NCBI RefSeq assembly: GCF_902498065.1
Contig: NZ_CABVIR010000006.1
Coordinates: 248,001 to 312,000 of the forward strand
Length of the DNA stretch: 64,000 nt
DNA from: Pseudomonas fluorescens
GTDB taxonomy: Bacteria; Pseudomonadota; Gammaproteobacteria; Pseudomonadales; Pseudomonadaceae
Direction of reading: 5' to 3'
Below the pieces are notes generated by a model that was not told the DNA's origin, did not search any database, and saw only the letters and a list, made by a program, of their open reading frames with translations. The first letter of the stretch is position 1. Every line of letters starts with the position of its first letter. The position numbers and the translations under genes were made by a program. Below, piece after piece: positions 46,379 to 55,583 of this stretch.

Positions 46379-46472
46379 CATCGCGAGCAAGCTCGCTCCC
46401 ACAATGATCGGGTCGTACACAAGTTTTGTGTTCGCAGAAGATCAACTGTGAGAGCGAGCTTGCTCGCGATGG
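46379..46472. repeat. REP doublet
   Basis: Two inverted REP cores are separated by about 43 bp between metI and the methyltransferase gene. Confidence 0.85.
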
Positions 46473-46538
46473 GCTGCGCAGCAGCCCCGGATCTGATGGC
46501 GTATATTCGGCGAATCCCAATTACCGATGCAGCCAACC

Positions 46539-47165
46539 ATGAAGCAAACGCCCGACGACCTCAAGCAAATCACTGCCACCACCCTGGGCCATTACAACTC
46601 GGTGGCCGAAGATTTTCGCGAAGGCACGCGTGATCACGATGTCAGCCAGAACATTGATGCGCTGCTGCGGCATATCCAGGGCGAACCACCGTTCGACATC
46701 CTCGACTTTGGCTGCGGGCCGGGCCGGGATTTGCAGACGTTCACGCGCATGGGCCACACCGCGGTCGGCCTCGACGGATCGGAGAAGTTTGCGCAAATGG
46801 CCCGTGAGGACAGTGGTTGCGAGGTCTGGCAGCAGGACTTTCTCAAGCTGGATTTGCCGGCCGGGCGCTTTGACGGGATCTTCGCCAACGCCGTGCTGTT
46901 TCACATTCCGCGTCAGGAGTTGCCTCGGGTGTTGAAGCAATTGCATGCAGCTTTGAAACCGGGTGGTGTGTTGTTCAGTTCCAATCCGCGGGGTGAGAAT
47001 CAGGAAGGCTGGAATGGGCCGCGGTATGGGGCGTATCACGATCTTCAGGCGTGGCAGGAATTGCTGACCGCGGCGGGGTTTGTGGAGCTGGAGCATTACT
47101 ACCGGCCGGCGGGGCTGCCGCGGGAGCAGCAACCCTGGTTGGCGAGTGTCTGGCGTAAAGCGTAA
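46539..47165 (+). CDS. Class I SAM-dependent methyltransferase
   Basis: This is a 208-residue protein from the ATG at 46539 (MKQTPDDLKQITATT). Another ATG four codons earlier is possible, and neither has a clear ribosome-binding site. The SAM-binding motif I is ILDFGCGPGRDL near 50, acidic motif II lies in VGLDGS, and motif IV is FDGIFANAVLFHIP. No substrate-specific domain is present. It is transcribed on its own between REP doublets. Confidence 0.85.
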   Translation: MKQTPDDLKQITATTLGHYNSVAEDFREGTRDHDVSQNIDALLRHIQGEPPFDILDFGCGPGRDLQTFTRMGHTAVGLDGSEKFAQMAREDSGCEVWQQDFLKLDLPAGRFDGIFANAVLFHIPRQELPRVLKQLHAALKPGGVLFSSNPRGENQEGWNGPRYGAYHDLQAWQELLTAAGFVELEHYYRPAGLPREQQPWLASVWRKA

Positions 47166-47195
47166 ACCTCAGGTTTGTAGCGCTTGAACTGACGC

Positions 47196-47280
47196 CATCG
47201 CGGACAAGCCCGCTCCCACAGTAGACCGTGTTCTCTTGAATGAGCGCGGTTGAAAGTGGGAGCTGGCTTGCCAGCGATGA
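47196..47280. repeat. REP doublet
   Basis: Two inverted REP variants lie between convergent methyltransferase and triC-like genes. Confidence 0.8.
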
Positions 47281-47296
47281 GCGCGCAGCGCTCGCC

Positions 47297-50200
47297 TCAA
47301 TGCACCTCTTTCTTCGGCTCGCGAATCTTGTACCAGGCCACATACAGCGCCGGCAAAAACAGCAGCGTCAGCAACGTCGCGATGATGATGCCGCCGATCA
47401 TCGCGTACGCCATCGGCCCCCAGAACACTTCCCGCGCAATCGGGATCATCCCCAGGCTCGCCGCCGCGGCCGTCAGCAGAATCGGCCGGCGCCGATGTTC
47501 CGTGGCTTGCGCCACCGCATCCCACGGTGACAACCCCTCTTTCTCCAGGGCGTCGATCTGCGTCACCAGAATCACCGAGTTGCGGATGATGATGCCGATC
47601 AGCGCCAGAATCCCGAGGATCGCCACGAAGCCCATCGGTGTGCCAGTCGGGATCAACGCCAGCACCACGCCGATCAAACCAAGCGGCGCGACGCTCGCCA
47701 CCAGGAACAGCTTCTGCACGCTGTGCAACTGAATCATCAGGAAAGTCGCCATCAAAAACAGCATCAACGGCACAACCTTGGCAATGGGTCCTTGAGCCTT
47801 GCCGCTTTCCTCGACCGTACCACCGGTGGCGACCTGATAGCCCACCGGTAAACCCGCGGCGAACTTGTCGATGGTCGGCTTCAGTTGCCTGACCAGATCG
47901 GTCGGCTGAATCTCGTCGCGCACCGCTGCCTTGATGGTAATGGTCGGCTTGCGGTCGCGACGCCACACCAGCGGCTGCTCCAGTTCGTAGCGCACGGTGG
48001 CGAAGGCCAGCAGTGGAATCGAAGTGCCGCTCGGCGTGACGATCTGCAGGTTCTGCAAGGTTTCCGGCGTGCCGCGCTCCGCGTCCACGGCGCGGCCAAC
48101 GACGTTGATCAGGTAGATATCGTCATCGACCTGCGTCACCGGCGCACCGACCACGATGCTGTTCATCAGGGTGGCCACGTCTTCCGACGACAGCCCCAGT
48201 TGCCGCGCCTTGTCCTGAGCGATGTCGATGCGCAGGACTTTGCCTGGCTCGTTCCAGTCGTAAATGATCTCGCCAATGTGCGAGTTCTTGTCCAGCTCGG
48301 TGGCCAGGGCGATGGCCTGTTTGCGCACCTGGTCAATGTCCTTGCCGCTGACCCGGTACTGGATCGGACGCCCGACAGGCGGGCCCATTTCCAGCGCCTG
48401 GACGTAGCTGCCGATGCCGACGAAATCCTTGCGCAAGCGCTCGCGCAACCGCTGACTCAGGGCTTCTCGCGATTCCAGGCCCTTGCTGACGATGACCAAT
48501 TGCGCGTAGTACGGGTTTTGCAATTGCTGGTCGAGCGGCAGGTAGAAACGGATCGCGCCTTCGCCGATGTAGCTGCTCCAGCGCACGACGTCCGGGTCAT
48601 CCTTGAGCGACGCTTCGAGCTTGTCCACGGCCTTGCGGGTTTCATTGATGGATGCGTTTTGCGGCAGGTTCAGGTCGACGAGGATTTCCGGACGGTCCGA
48701 AGACGGGAAGAACTGGTTCTGCACGAACTGCATGGAAAACACCGACGCCACGAACAAGGCGATGGTGATGCCGATGGCCCACCAGCGATTGCGCATCGAC
48801 CAGAGCATGCCGTAATTGAAGGCTCGGCCGATGCGGCCGGGCTCGGCGTTGTGCGGTTTCACGTTGGCGCTGAGGATGTGCACGCCGATTACCGGCGCGA
48901 ACAACACCGCGACGATCCACGAGACCAGCATCGCCACGGCAATCACCGCAAACAGCGTGAAGGTGTACTCCCCCGCCGAACTGGCGTTCAGACCAATCGG
49001 CACGAAACCGGCCACGGTCACCAGCGTACCGGTGAGCATCGGGAATGCGGTTGAGGTGTAGGCGAATGTGGCCGCCTGCTCCTTGGTTTCGCCCATCTCC
49101 AGACGGGTGACCATCATCTCGACCGTGATCATCGCGTCGTCCACCAGCAGGCCGAGGGCGATGATCAAGGCGCCGAGGGAAATCCGCTGCATGGTGATGC
49201 CGCTGTACTCCATGAAGACGAAGACCATCGCCAGCACCAGCGGAATCGAGCACGCCACCACCAACCCGGCGCGCACGCCGAGGCTTACAAAACTGACCAC
49301 CAACACAATCACCACCGCTTCGAACAGCGCGCTGGTGAAACCGCCGACGGCCTTTTCCACCACGGCGGCCTGATCGGAAACGGTATGCACGCCGACGCCC
49401 ACCGGCAAATCAGCGGTCAGGTCGGTCATGCGCTGGTGCAGCGCCTTGCCGAACACCTGAATGTTGCCGCCCTTCTTCATGGCAATCGCCAGGCCGATGC
49501 CCGGGTGACCGTTGAAGCGAAACTCCGGCGTTGCCGGGTCGACGTAACCCCGACTGATGTCGGCAATGTCGGCCAGGCGATAGAAACGGTCGTTGAGCCG
49601 CAGGTTGACGTTTTCCAGGTCTTTCTCGGAAGCAAACTGCCCGGTGGTGCGCACGGAAATCCGCTCGGGGCCGGCGTCGATGACCCCGGCCGGCGTCACG
49701 GCGTTTTGCGATTGCAGGCTCTCCACCACCTGACGCTGATCGATGCCCAGCGCCGCCAGTTTGCGGGTGGAGAAGTTCAGGTAGATCACCTCATCCTGCT
49801 CGCCGACCATCTCGACCTTGCCCAGTCCTGGCACTTCACGGATCTCGGCGCGGACCTGCTCGACGTAATCGCGCAACTGGCGCATCGACAAGCCGTCAGC
49901 GGTGAAGGCGTACACCGAACCGAACACATCCCCGAACTCGTCGTTGAACCCTGGCCCTTGCAGGCCTTTGGGGAAGTCGCCGCGAATGTCGTTGATCTTC
50001 TTGCGCACCTGGTACCAGATTTCCGGGATGTCCTGGGCGCTGGTGGTGTCGCGCAGGTTGACGAACACCGTCGATTCGCCCGGCCGGGTGTAGCTTTTCA
50101 CGTAGTCGAGGGAGTCGAGCTCTTCGAGTTTTTTCTCGATGCGGTCAGTGACTTGCTTGAGGGTTTCTTCCTGGGTCGCACCCGGCCAGCGGGTCTGGAT

Positions 50201-50350
50201 CACCATAGTCTTGATGGTGAACGAGGGGTCTTCTTCGCGGCCGAGGTTCATGTACGAGAACACGCCCATCAGCAGCGCGATGAACATCAGATACCAGACA
50301 AACGACTGATGCTTGAGGGCCCATTCGGATAAGTTGAAACTCCCTTTCAT
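47297..50350 (-). CDS. triC: RND efflux pump inner-membrane protein, TriC-like
   Basis: This 1017-residue RND transporter has the expected 12 helices and two large periplasmic loops. The proton-relay Asp residues lie in LGLLVDDAMITVEMM (TM4). The N-terminus reads SEWALKHQSFVWYLMFIALL, which belongs to the TriC/MexK-type branch rather than MexB. It is encoded after two adaptor genes, the TriAB-C arrangement in which both adaptors are needed. TriC exports triclosan in P. aeruginosa, and the substrate here is unproved. No outer-membrane channel gene is adjacent. Confidence 0.88.
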   Translation of the reverse strand: MKGSFNLSEWALKHQSFVWYLMFIALLMGVFSYMNLGREEDPSFTIKTMVIQTRWPGATQEETLKQVTDRIEKKLEELDSLDYVKSYTRPGESTVFVNLRDTTSAQDIPEIWYQVRKKINDIRGDFPKGLQGPGFNDEFGDVFGSVYAFTADGLSMRQLRDYVEQVRAEIREVPGLGKVEMVGEQDEVIYLNFSTRKLAALGIDQRQVVESLQSQNAVTPAGVIDAGPERISVRTTGQFASEKDLENVNLRLNDRFYRLADIADISRGYVDPATPEFRFNGHPGIGLAIAMKKGGNIQVFGKALHQRMTDLTADLPVGVGVHTVSDQAAVVEKAVGGFTSALFEAVVIVLVVSFVSLGVRAGLVVACSIPLVLAMVFVFMEYSGITMQRISLGALIIALGLLVDDAMITVEMMVTRLEMGETKEQAATFAYTSTAFPMLTGTLVTVAGFVPIGLNASSAGEYTFTLFAVIAVAMLVSWIVAVLFAPVIGVHILSANVKPHNAEPGRIGRAFNYGMLWSMRNRWWAIGITIALFVASVFSMQFVQNQFFPSSDRPEILVDLNLPQNASINETRKAVDKLEASLKDDPDVVRWSSYIGEGAIRFYLPLDQQLQNPYYAQLVIVSKGLESREALSQRLRERLRKDFVGIGSYVQALEMGPPVGRPIQYRVSGKDIDQVRKQAIALATELDKNSHIGEIIYDWNEPGKVLRIDIAQDKARQLGLSSEDVATLMNSIVVGAPVTQVDDDIYLINVVGRAVDAERGTPETLQNLQIVTPSGTSIPLLAFATVRYELEQPLVWRRDRKPTITIKAAVRDEIQPTDLVRQLKPTIDKFAAGLPVGYQVATGGTVEESGKAQGPIAKVVPLMLFLMATFLMIQLHSVQKLFLVASVAPLGLIGVVLALIPTGTPMGFVAILGILALIGIIIRNSVILVTQIDALEKEGLSPWDAVAQATEHRRRPILLTAAAASLGMIPIAREVFWGPMAYAMIGGIIIATLLTLLFLPALYVAWYKIREPKKEVH

Positions 50351-51414
50351 TGTGGGCCGTCCTCATCGATTTTCACTTTCTGCCCTGGTTTCAGGCTGTT
50401 CACACCGGCACTGACAACGCGCTCGCCGGATTTCACGCCGTTGGCCAGGACCATCGTGGAATCGGTACGGCTGATCAGGCTGATGTCACGCGGGGAAACG
50501 GTTTGGGTCTGTGGGTCGATGACCCAGATTCGCGATTTGCCATCGACCTCTTGCAGCGCGGTCAGGGGCAGTTCGATACGCGGTTTGATGGCGGAGCTGA
50601 GGGTCACACTTATGGCGGTGCCCAGTCGGAAACCGGCGGGCGTATCGGTCAGGGTCAGGCGGGCGCGCCGGGTGCGGGTAGCGCTTTGGGCCTGGGGTTC
50701 GATTTCGCGGACGATGGCGGTGGTGGTGATGCTCGGGTCCAGTTGCACGGCGACCTGAAACACCACGTCTGCCGGCAACTGATCGACCAGCGTATCGGGC
50801 AGGTCAATCACCGCTTCCTTGATGTCGGGCTGCGCCAACGTCACCACTTGCTGGCCGGCGGTCACCACTTGGCCGGCTTCGGCACTCCACGCGGTAACGA
50901 TGGCTTTATGGTCGGTGCGCAGTTCGACGTAACCGAGTTGGTCCTTGGCTTGATCGACCGCCGCTTTCGCTTGGTCGAGGGAGGCCTGCGTGGTTTTCAG
51001 ATCGGTCTGGGCAATGTCCAGCTGTGCCTGCGCACCGACCCCGCGATTGAACAGTTCCTGCTGACGCCGGGCGTTGGCCTGGGCGTTGATCAGTTGCGCC
51101 TGAACCTTCGCCAGATCGCCCTCGGCCGAGCGCAGCTGGTTTTGCTGATCGGTGGGATCGAGCGTGGCGAGCAAGGCGCCCTTCTGGACTTCGGCGCCGA
51201 CATCGACGTTACGGCTGGCGATCCGCCCCGGCACGCGGAAACCGACATTGGTTTCGTAGCGGGCCTGGATGCTGCCGGCGAAACGGCCGAGAGCTTCCTC
51301 GTCCAGCGCCAGCACTTTGATCGACAGAACCGGGCGCACCGGCTCCGGTGGCGGCTCTTTTTCCGAACAGGCCACCAGCATCACGCCAGCGAACACCAGC
51401 AACAGGCGCTTCAT
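50347..51414 (-). CDS. triB: RND periplasmic adaptor, TriB-like lipoprotein
   Basis: This is a 355-residue membrane-fusion protein. The lipobox LVAC lies at the end of a short signal (Cys16). A lipoyl half-motif (GRIASRNVDVGAEVQKGALL) is followed by a coiled-coil hairpin (about 95-150, QAQLINAQANARRQQELFNR) and a beta-barrel domain. The start overlaps the end of the triA-like gene and the stop overlaps triC, both by 4 bp. Confidence 0.87.
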   Translation of the reverse strand: MKRLLLVFAGVMLVACSEKEPPPEPVRPVLSIKVLALDEEALGRFAGSIQARYETNVGFRVPGRIASRNVDVGAEVQKGALLATLDPTDQQNQLRSAEGDLAKVQAQLINAQANARRQQELFNRGVGAQAQLDIAQTDLKTTQASLDQAKAAVDQAKDQLGYVELRTDHKAIVTAWSAEAGQVVTAGQQVVTLAQPDIKEAVIDLPDTLVDQLPADVVFQVAVQLDPSITTTAIVREIEPQAQSATRTRRARLTLTDTPAGFRLGTAISVTLSSAIKPRIELPLTALQEVDGKSRIWVIDPQTQTVSPRDISLISRTDSTMVLANGVKSGERVVSAGVNSLKPGQKVKIDEDGPQ

Positions 51415-52514
51415 GGCTGGGCTCCTTCGGCGAGGTCTTTATAGGTGTTTTCGGCGATTTCCACTTTGACGCCGGGGTGCAACAACTGACCGCCGGCAAT
51501 GACGACTTTTTCGCCGCCCTTCAGGCCATCACTGATGATGACTTTGCCGGTCAGGTAACGACCGACCGTGACCGTACGCAACTGCGCCTTGCCTTCGTCG
51601 TCCACCAGCCAAACAGCGGGGTCGCTGAGGTTTTTGGTCAGCGCCGACCACGGCAGCTCAACCGCCGATTTGCCCGGCGTCTTCGCCGTAGCGCTGACCA
51701 CCGAGCCAAGCTGCATGCCTTCGGGCAATCCGTTAAGGGTGACTTTGACCTGAACCGTGCCGGTCTGCGCGGAAACGGCCGGGGTGATTTCCCGAACCGT
51801 GCCCGTGGTCTTGATGGCCGGGTTATCGAGCAGGCTGACCACGATCGTTTTGTCTCCCGGTGCCTCTGCCAGCAGCGATTCGTAGACGTTGAACACCGCG
51901 TCACGCTCACCGTCCCGGGCAAGGCTGAAAATCGGCATCGTGGCCTGCACCACCTGGCCGACTTCGGCCTGGCGGGCCGTAATCACCCCCGGTGCGTCGG
52001 CGATCAGCGCGGTATAACTCAGTTGCTCGCGGGCGTTGGCCAGTTGCGCCTGGGCGGCAGTCAACGCACTCTGGCTGCTGCGCAACGCAGCCTGGGCCGA
52101 GTCGTACTCGCTTTGACTGGTGTAGCCCTTGGGCAGAAGTTTTTGCTGGCGGACGAAGGCGGCGGCGGTCTGTTTGACCCGCGCCTGTTCGGCGACGACC
52201 TGTGCCTGGGCCGAGTCGAGGCTGGTCTGCAGGTCTTTCGGATCGAGTCTGGCGAGCACTTGTCTGGCTGACACCCGGTCACCGACATCGACCATGCGCT
52301 GGATGATCTTGCCGCCGACGCGGAACGACAGTTCGGTCTGGACGCGCGCCTGAACATCACCAGTGAGGGTCACGGACGCAGCGTAATCCGCCGCTTTGAC
52401 CGCTTGCACAAACACCCGCGGACGATCCTTTTCGACCTGAGGTTTTTCCCCGCAGGCGCCCAGCAACACAAGAAGACTCAGGCCAATCACTCTTTTCAAT
52501 CCGGGACCAGCCAT
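51411..52514 (-). CDS. triA: RND periplasmic adaptor, TriA-like lipoprotein
   Basis: This 367-residue adaptor is the first gene of the operon. The lipobox LLGAC gives Cys21. The lipoyl and hairpin regions (GGKIIQRMVDVGDRVSARQV, LDSAQAQVVAEQARVKQTAA) match the second adaptor but the sequences are clearly different. Two adaptors for one pump is the diagnostic feature of TriABC. The 112-bp gap to the divergent ATPase gene contains the promoter. No repressor gene is adjacent. Confidence 0.87.
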   Translation of the reverse strand: MAGPGLKRVIGLSLLVLLGACGEKPQVEKDRPRVFVQAVKAADYAASVTLTGDVQARVQTELSFRVGGKIIQRMVDVGDRVSARQVLARLDPKDLQTSLDSAQAQVVAEQARVKQTAAAFVRQQKLLPKGYTSQSEYDSAQAALRSSQSALTAAQAQLANAREQLSYTALIADAPGVITARQAEVGQVVQATMPIFSLARDGERDAVFNVYESLLAEAPGDKTIVVSLLDNPAIKTTGTVREITPAVSAQTGTVQVKVTLNGLPEGMQLGSVVSATAKTPGKSAVELPWSALTKNLSDPAVWLVDDEGKAQLRTVTVGRYLTGKVIISDGLKGGEKVVIAGGQLLHPGVKVEIAENTYKDLAEGAQP

Positions 52515-52626
52515 GCAGACTCCTTTGCGTTGTACGAACGTGCCAATGTCGATACGACTGTGAGCTTAGAACAGGGTTCAACAGGTGCACAGGTTTGCTG
52601 CACGCTTAGCAATCAGGAAGCTTCCC

Positions 52627-53823
52627 ATGCTCAAAACCCTCGCGGTGGCCAATTACCGCTCGATCAATAAACTGGTGATCCCACTGGGTCGTTTGAACCT
52701 GATCACCGGGCCGAACGGCAGCGGTAAATCCAACCTCTACCGCGCGTTGCGCCTGCTCGCGGAAACCGCTCAGGGTGGCGTGGTCAATGCGTTGGCCCGC
52801 GAAGGCGGGCTGGATTCGACCTTCTGGGCCGGGCCGCAAACCATCACCCGGCGCATGCGTAACGGCGAAGTACCGATCGAGGCGACGGTGCGTCACGGCG
52901 TCAAACGCCTGCGCCTGGGGTTTGCCGGCGAAGATTTCGGTTACTCGATCAGCCTGGGGCTGCCCGATTCCAACGGTCATTTCATGTTACCCGGGCACAG
53001 TTCACCCATTCCGTCACGGTTCAGTCTCGACCCGCAAATCAAGCGCGAATGCCTGTGGGCCGGGGCGTTCTATCGTCCAGCAAGTCTGCTGGTTGATCGC
53101 GACGGTCCGATGATCCGCACCCGAGCCAACCGCAATTGGGACGTGTTGGCTCAACACACGCCGACGTTCGACAGCCTGTTCGATCAGGTCGGCAGCTTGC
53201 GGACCTCACCGGAGGTGCTGGAGATGCGTGAGTTCATCCGCCGCTGGCGCTTCTACGACCACTTTCGCAGCGACGCCGACGCACCGGTGCGTCAGCCACA
53301 ACTGGGCACCCGCACTCCGGTGCTGCACCACGACGGCAGAGATCTGGCGGCGGCGTTGCAGACCATCATCGAAATTGGCGACCCCGACGCCTTGCGCAAC
53401 GCCATCAGCGATGCGTTTCCCGGTGCACGGCTGCATATCGAGCCGCTGGCCGGCGGCCGGTTCGCCATCGAGTTTTATCAGGAAGGGTTGTTGCGGCCGT
53501 TGTCGGCGGCGGAGTTGTCCGATGGTACGTTGCGCTACTTGCTGTTGGTGGCGGCTTTGCTGACGCCGCGACCACCGACGTTGATGGTGCTGAACGAGCC
53601 GGAAACCAGCCTGCATCCGGACCTGTTGCCGGCGTTGGCGCGCTTGATTATCCGTGCGTCGGAGCACTGTCAGGTGTGGGTGGTGTCCCATGCGCGGCGG
53701 CTGATTTCGGCGTTGCAGGAAGACCCGGAATGCAACTGCATCGTGCTGGAAAAAAATCTTGGGCAGACCGGGATTGTCGGGCAGCGGCTGCTGGATGAGC
53801 CGGCGTGGTATTGGCCGGATTAG
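52627..53823 (+). CDS. RecF/SMC-like AAA ATPase, function unknown
   Basis: This is a 398-residue protein. Walker A ITGPNGSGKSNLYRALR lies near 27-42. The ABC-like signature and Walker B region read LSAAELSDGTLRYLLLVAAL and LMVLNEPETSLHPDLLPALA, with the D-loop and switch His in WVVSHARRLI. This is the stand-alone COG4637 type ATPase with a short central insert and no Toprim nuclease domain. It starts at the ATG at 52627, which follows AGGAAG. It is divergent from triABC. No partner gene is adjacent, so a defence or repair role cannot be assumed. Confidence 0.85.
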   Translation: MLKTLAVANYRSINKLVIPLGRLNLITGPNGSGKSNLYRALRLLAETAQGGVVNALAREGGLDSTFWAGPQTITRRMRNGEVPIEATVRHGVKRLRLGFAGEDFGYSISLGLPDSNGHFMLPGHSSPIPSRFSLDPQIKRECLWAGAFYRPASLLVDRDGPMIRTRANRNWDVLAQHTPTFDSLFDQVGSLRTSPEVLEMREFIRRWRFYDHFRSDADAPVRQPQLGTRTPVLHHDGRDLAAALQTIIEIGDPDALRNAISDAFPGARLHIEPLAGGRFAIEFYQEGLLRPLSAAELSDGTLRYLLLVAALLTPRPPTLMVLNEPETSLHPDLLPALARLIIRASEHCQVWVVSHARRLISALQEDPECNCIVLEKNLGQTGIVGQRLLDEPAWYWPD

Positions 53824-53841
53824 GACTTCTTGATGGGGCTC

Positions 53842-54975
53842 TTAGGCCCTACGAATTTTTTTGTTCGAGTTCAAGGGGTCCCGCTGGCGTCTGGCCTTCA
53901 GAAATGGCCGATCAAACTCCACTCCAATCATCTCGTCGTATGATCGCTTCCCGCCCATCGTCACTGGGTCTGACCTGAACGTACCTGGTGTTTGTGGCGG
54001 AGCCGAAGCCTCGAAAGACATCGAAGACGCCGAGGAAGGCCGGGAAGACGAGGGCGGTGTCGCGCTTTTCATCTGCCCCTTGTTCTTCACAAAACTCATC
54101 AAAGCAGCTTCAGTCCCGGGTTTTTTCACAGCCCAGTAAGTGCCCACTCTCGAGGCTATCGCCAACGTTGTCAGCCCTAAAGCGACATACCCCAGTATTG
54201 CGGCTGCCTCAGGATCCTCGACGATTGCCACCACGGCACTGGCAACCCCAACCAGGCCTGTGGTGAGTACCGCACCACTGGCCGTTACCGTGCTTACTGC
54301 CGCAAAGGACTGTCTGGCCGGTAAATGCCTCAATGCACCGAATCTCAAGGCGTCCTTGGCCAAGTTATAGGAAGGGATGGCACGGGACATGCCCAGTCGT
54401 GTATTCGACACACTCAGGATGCTTGTGATTAATCGGCCTATTTCGGCAAACGAGCCAGTAGGATCACTGAAATTCCGCGGATCCCCCAGACAGTACGCAT
54501 ACGAATTTAACCCGCCCTGCCCAAACGGACTCAGCCGGTCAGGGCTGTTGAAACGCATCAGCACCGGGTTGAACCCCCGACGCCCGTTACCCAACAAGTA
54601 ACACCCGGTGACAGGGTCGCGACGTTCGCCGTTAAAGCCGAGAAGACTGCTCAGACCGCTTTCGGCCCGATGATGACCGTAAGGTGTGTAGACCTTTGGC
54701 AATGCCCCCAACGAATCAATCAGCTGCAAAACGGAGCGCTGTTGATCGGTGGCCAGCAACTGGCTCTTGAGGATGTCGTTCTCGCTCGATTGCACGGCGA
54801 GCAGTTGCTCGCCGTGCTGAAAAACCGATTGACTGGCCTGCCCCTGCCGTTCCGTTACCAGATGCTGGCGGCGATAGAAGCGTTGCAGGCTGGCCTGACC
54901 GGCACACGCCATTCCTGCGATCAGGTCCAGGGCGTCATAGTGATACCGACACATAAGGGTGGGTGCAGTTGTCAT
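53842..54975 (-). CDS. Orphan RHS-core protein with variable C-terminus
   Basis: The ATG at 54975 follows AGGAGG and gives 377 residues. Residues about 112-174 carry the RHS-associated core (LLGFNGERRDPVTGCYLLGN, GRRGFNPVLMRFNSPDRLSP, FGQGGLNSYAYCLGDPRNFS, then DPTG). Upstream is a coiled-coil-like segment of the TccC type. After the core come two hydrophobic stretches (about 222-250 and 258-277), then a Ser/Pro-rich and basic tail of about 90 residues. There are no RHS wall repeats and no VgrG, PAAR or Tc genes nearby. The tail is where RHS toxins carry their activity, but I recognise no toxin fold. Immunity gene: none seen. Confidence 0.8.
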   Translation of the reverse strand: MTTAPTLMCRYHYDALDLIAGMACAGQASLQRFYRRQHLVTERQGQASQSVFQHGEQLLAVQSSENDILKSQLLATDQQRSVLQLIDSLGALPKVYTPYGHHRAESGLSSLLGFNGERRDPVTGCYLLGNGRRGFNPVLMRFNSPDRLSPFGQGGLNSYAYCLGDPRNFSDPTGSFAEIGRLITSILSVSNTRLGMSRAIPSYNLAKDALRFGALRHLPARQSFAAVSTVTASGAVLTTGLVGVASAVVAIVEDPEAAAILGYVALGLTTLAIASRVGTYWAVKKPGTEAALMSFVKNKGQMKSATPPSSSRPSSASSMSFEASAPPQTPGTFRSDPVTMGGKRSYDEMIGVEFDRPFLKARRQRDPLNSNKKIRRA

Positions 54976-55023
54976 GGATAAAGCCTCCTGATCGAAGGCC
55001 AAGCTTGCACTCAATCCAGCGCG

Positions 55024-55055
55024 TCGTGCACCTAGCAGAGCTGCTAGGTGCACGA
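55024..55055. promoter_or_regulatory. 15-bp-arm perfect inverted repeat upstream of the RHS gene
   Basis: TCGTGCACCTAGCAG and CTGCTAGGTGCACGA are separated by 2 bp. It lies about 50 bp before the RHS start codon. No T-run follows on either strand, so an operator or a 5' UTR hairpin is more likely than a terminator. Confidence 0.5.
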
Positions 55056-55371
55056 GCGGTTTCAATGTGCAGTTATTCATCGCCGGTGCAATCGGCGCTT
55101 CGGCGCCCAGCGTCTGGCTGGCTTTTGGTGGTGCAGTCCATGGGCGGTGATAACCACTGGCAGGCACCGACTTTAAAAGCTTAAAAAGAAGTTTTTGAAT
55201 ACCGATAACGCCTATTGATATCACGCAAAAAACTATCCCGCGGATTTGCTGAGACCGAGGATGACGACTATTTTCCTTTTCGCTGTAGGAGGGATCTTTT
55301 TTTCAGAATGCCCCTCCAAGGACCCACAGCTTTTGGCCAGACTCCCGGCCGAACCATTACAAGGAGAGAAC

Positions 55372-55467
55372 ATGGCTGACGTAAAAGTACCGCAGCGACT
55401 GGATCCACAGGACATCGTGAAGTTGCTGATGGCGTTGCGCAGAGCGTTGAAGGCCAGGGTGGCCTGA
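55372..55467 (+). CDS. Possible 31-residue protein
   Basis: An ATG with AAGGAG seven bases upstream opens a 31-codon frame starting MADVKVPQRLDPQDIVKLLM and ending in a basic helix. The residues form a plausible amphipathic helix. No family is recognised. The strong ribosome-binding site is the only positive evidence. Confidence 0.4.
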   Translation: MADVKVPQRLDPQDIVKLLMALRRALKARVA

Positions 55468-55480
55468 GAGATGTAGATCA

Positions 55481-55500
55481 TTCCCACGCGGAGCGTGGGA
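55481..55500. repeat. Short copy of the CCCACGC-type repeat
   Basis: TCCCACGC / GCGTGGGA form a hairpin with flanks like the larger repeat at 24044. Confidence 0.7.
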
Positions 55501-55513
55501 GCGATCAAAGCGT

Positions 55514-55552
55514 CATAAAAAACGCCGACGCTATTGCAAGCCGTCGGCGTTT
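55514..55552 (-). terminator. Terminator of the solitary metQ
   Basis: On the minus strand an 11-bp stem AAACGCCGACG / CGTCGGCGTTT is followed by a T-run, directly after the metQ stop. Confidence 0.85.
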
Positions 55553-55583
55553 GAAACCTTGAAGGGTTCGATGCTGCGTCGAA

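Noticed and set aside
52627..53823. Possible anti-phage defence system based on the RecF/SMC-like ATPase
   Set aside because: No nuclease, Toprim domain or partner gene is next to it, and the neighbours are an efflux operon and an RHS gene.
53842..55224. Longer 460-residue version of the RHS protein starting at 55224
   Set aside because: The internal ATG at 54975 has a perfect AGGAGG site. The extra 83 residues run through the 15-bp palindrome and show no conserved features.
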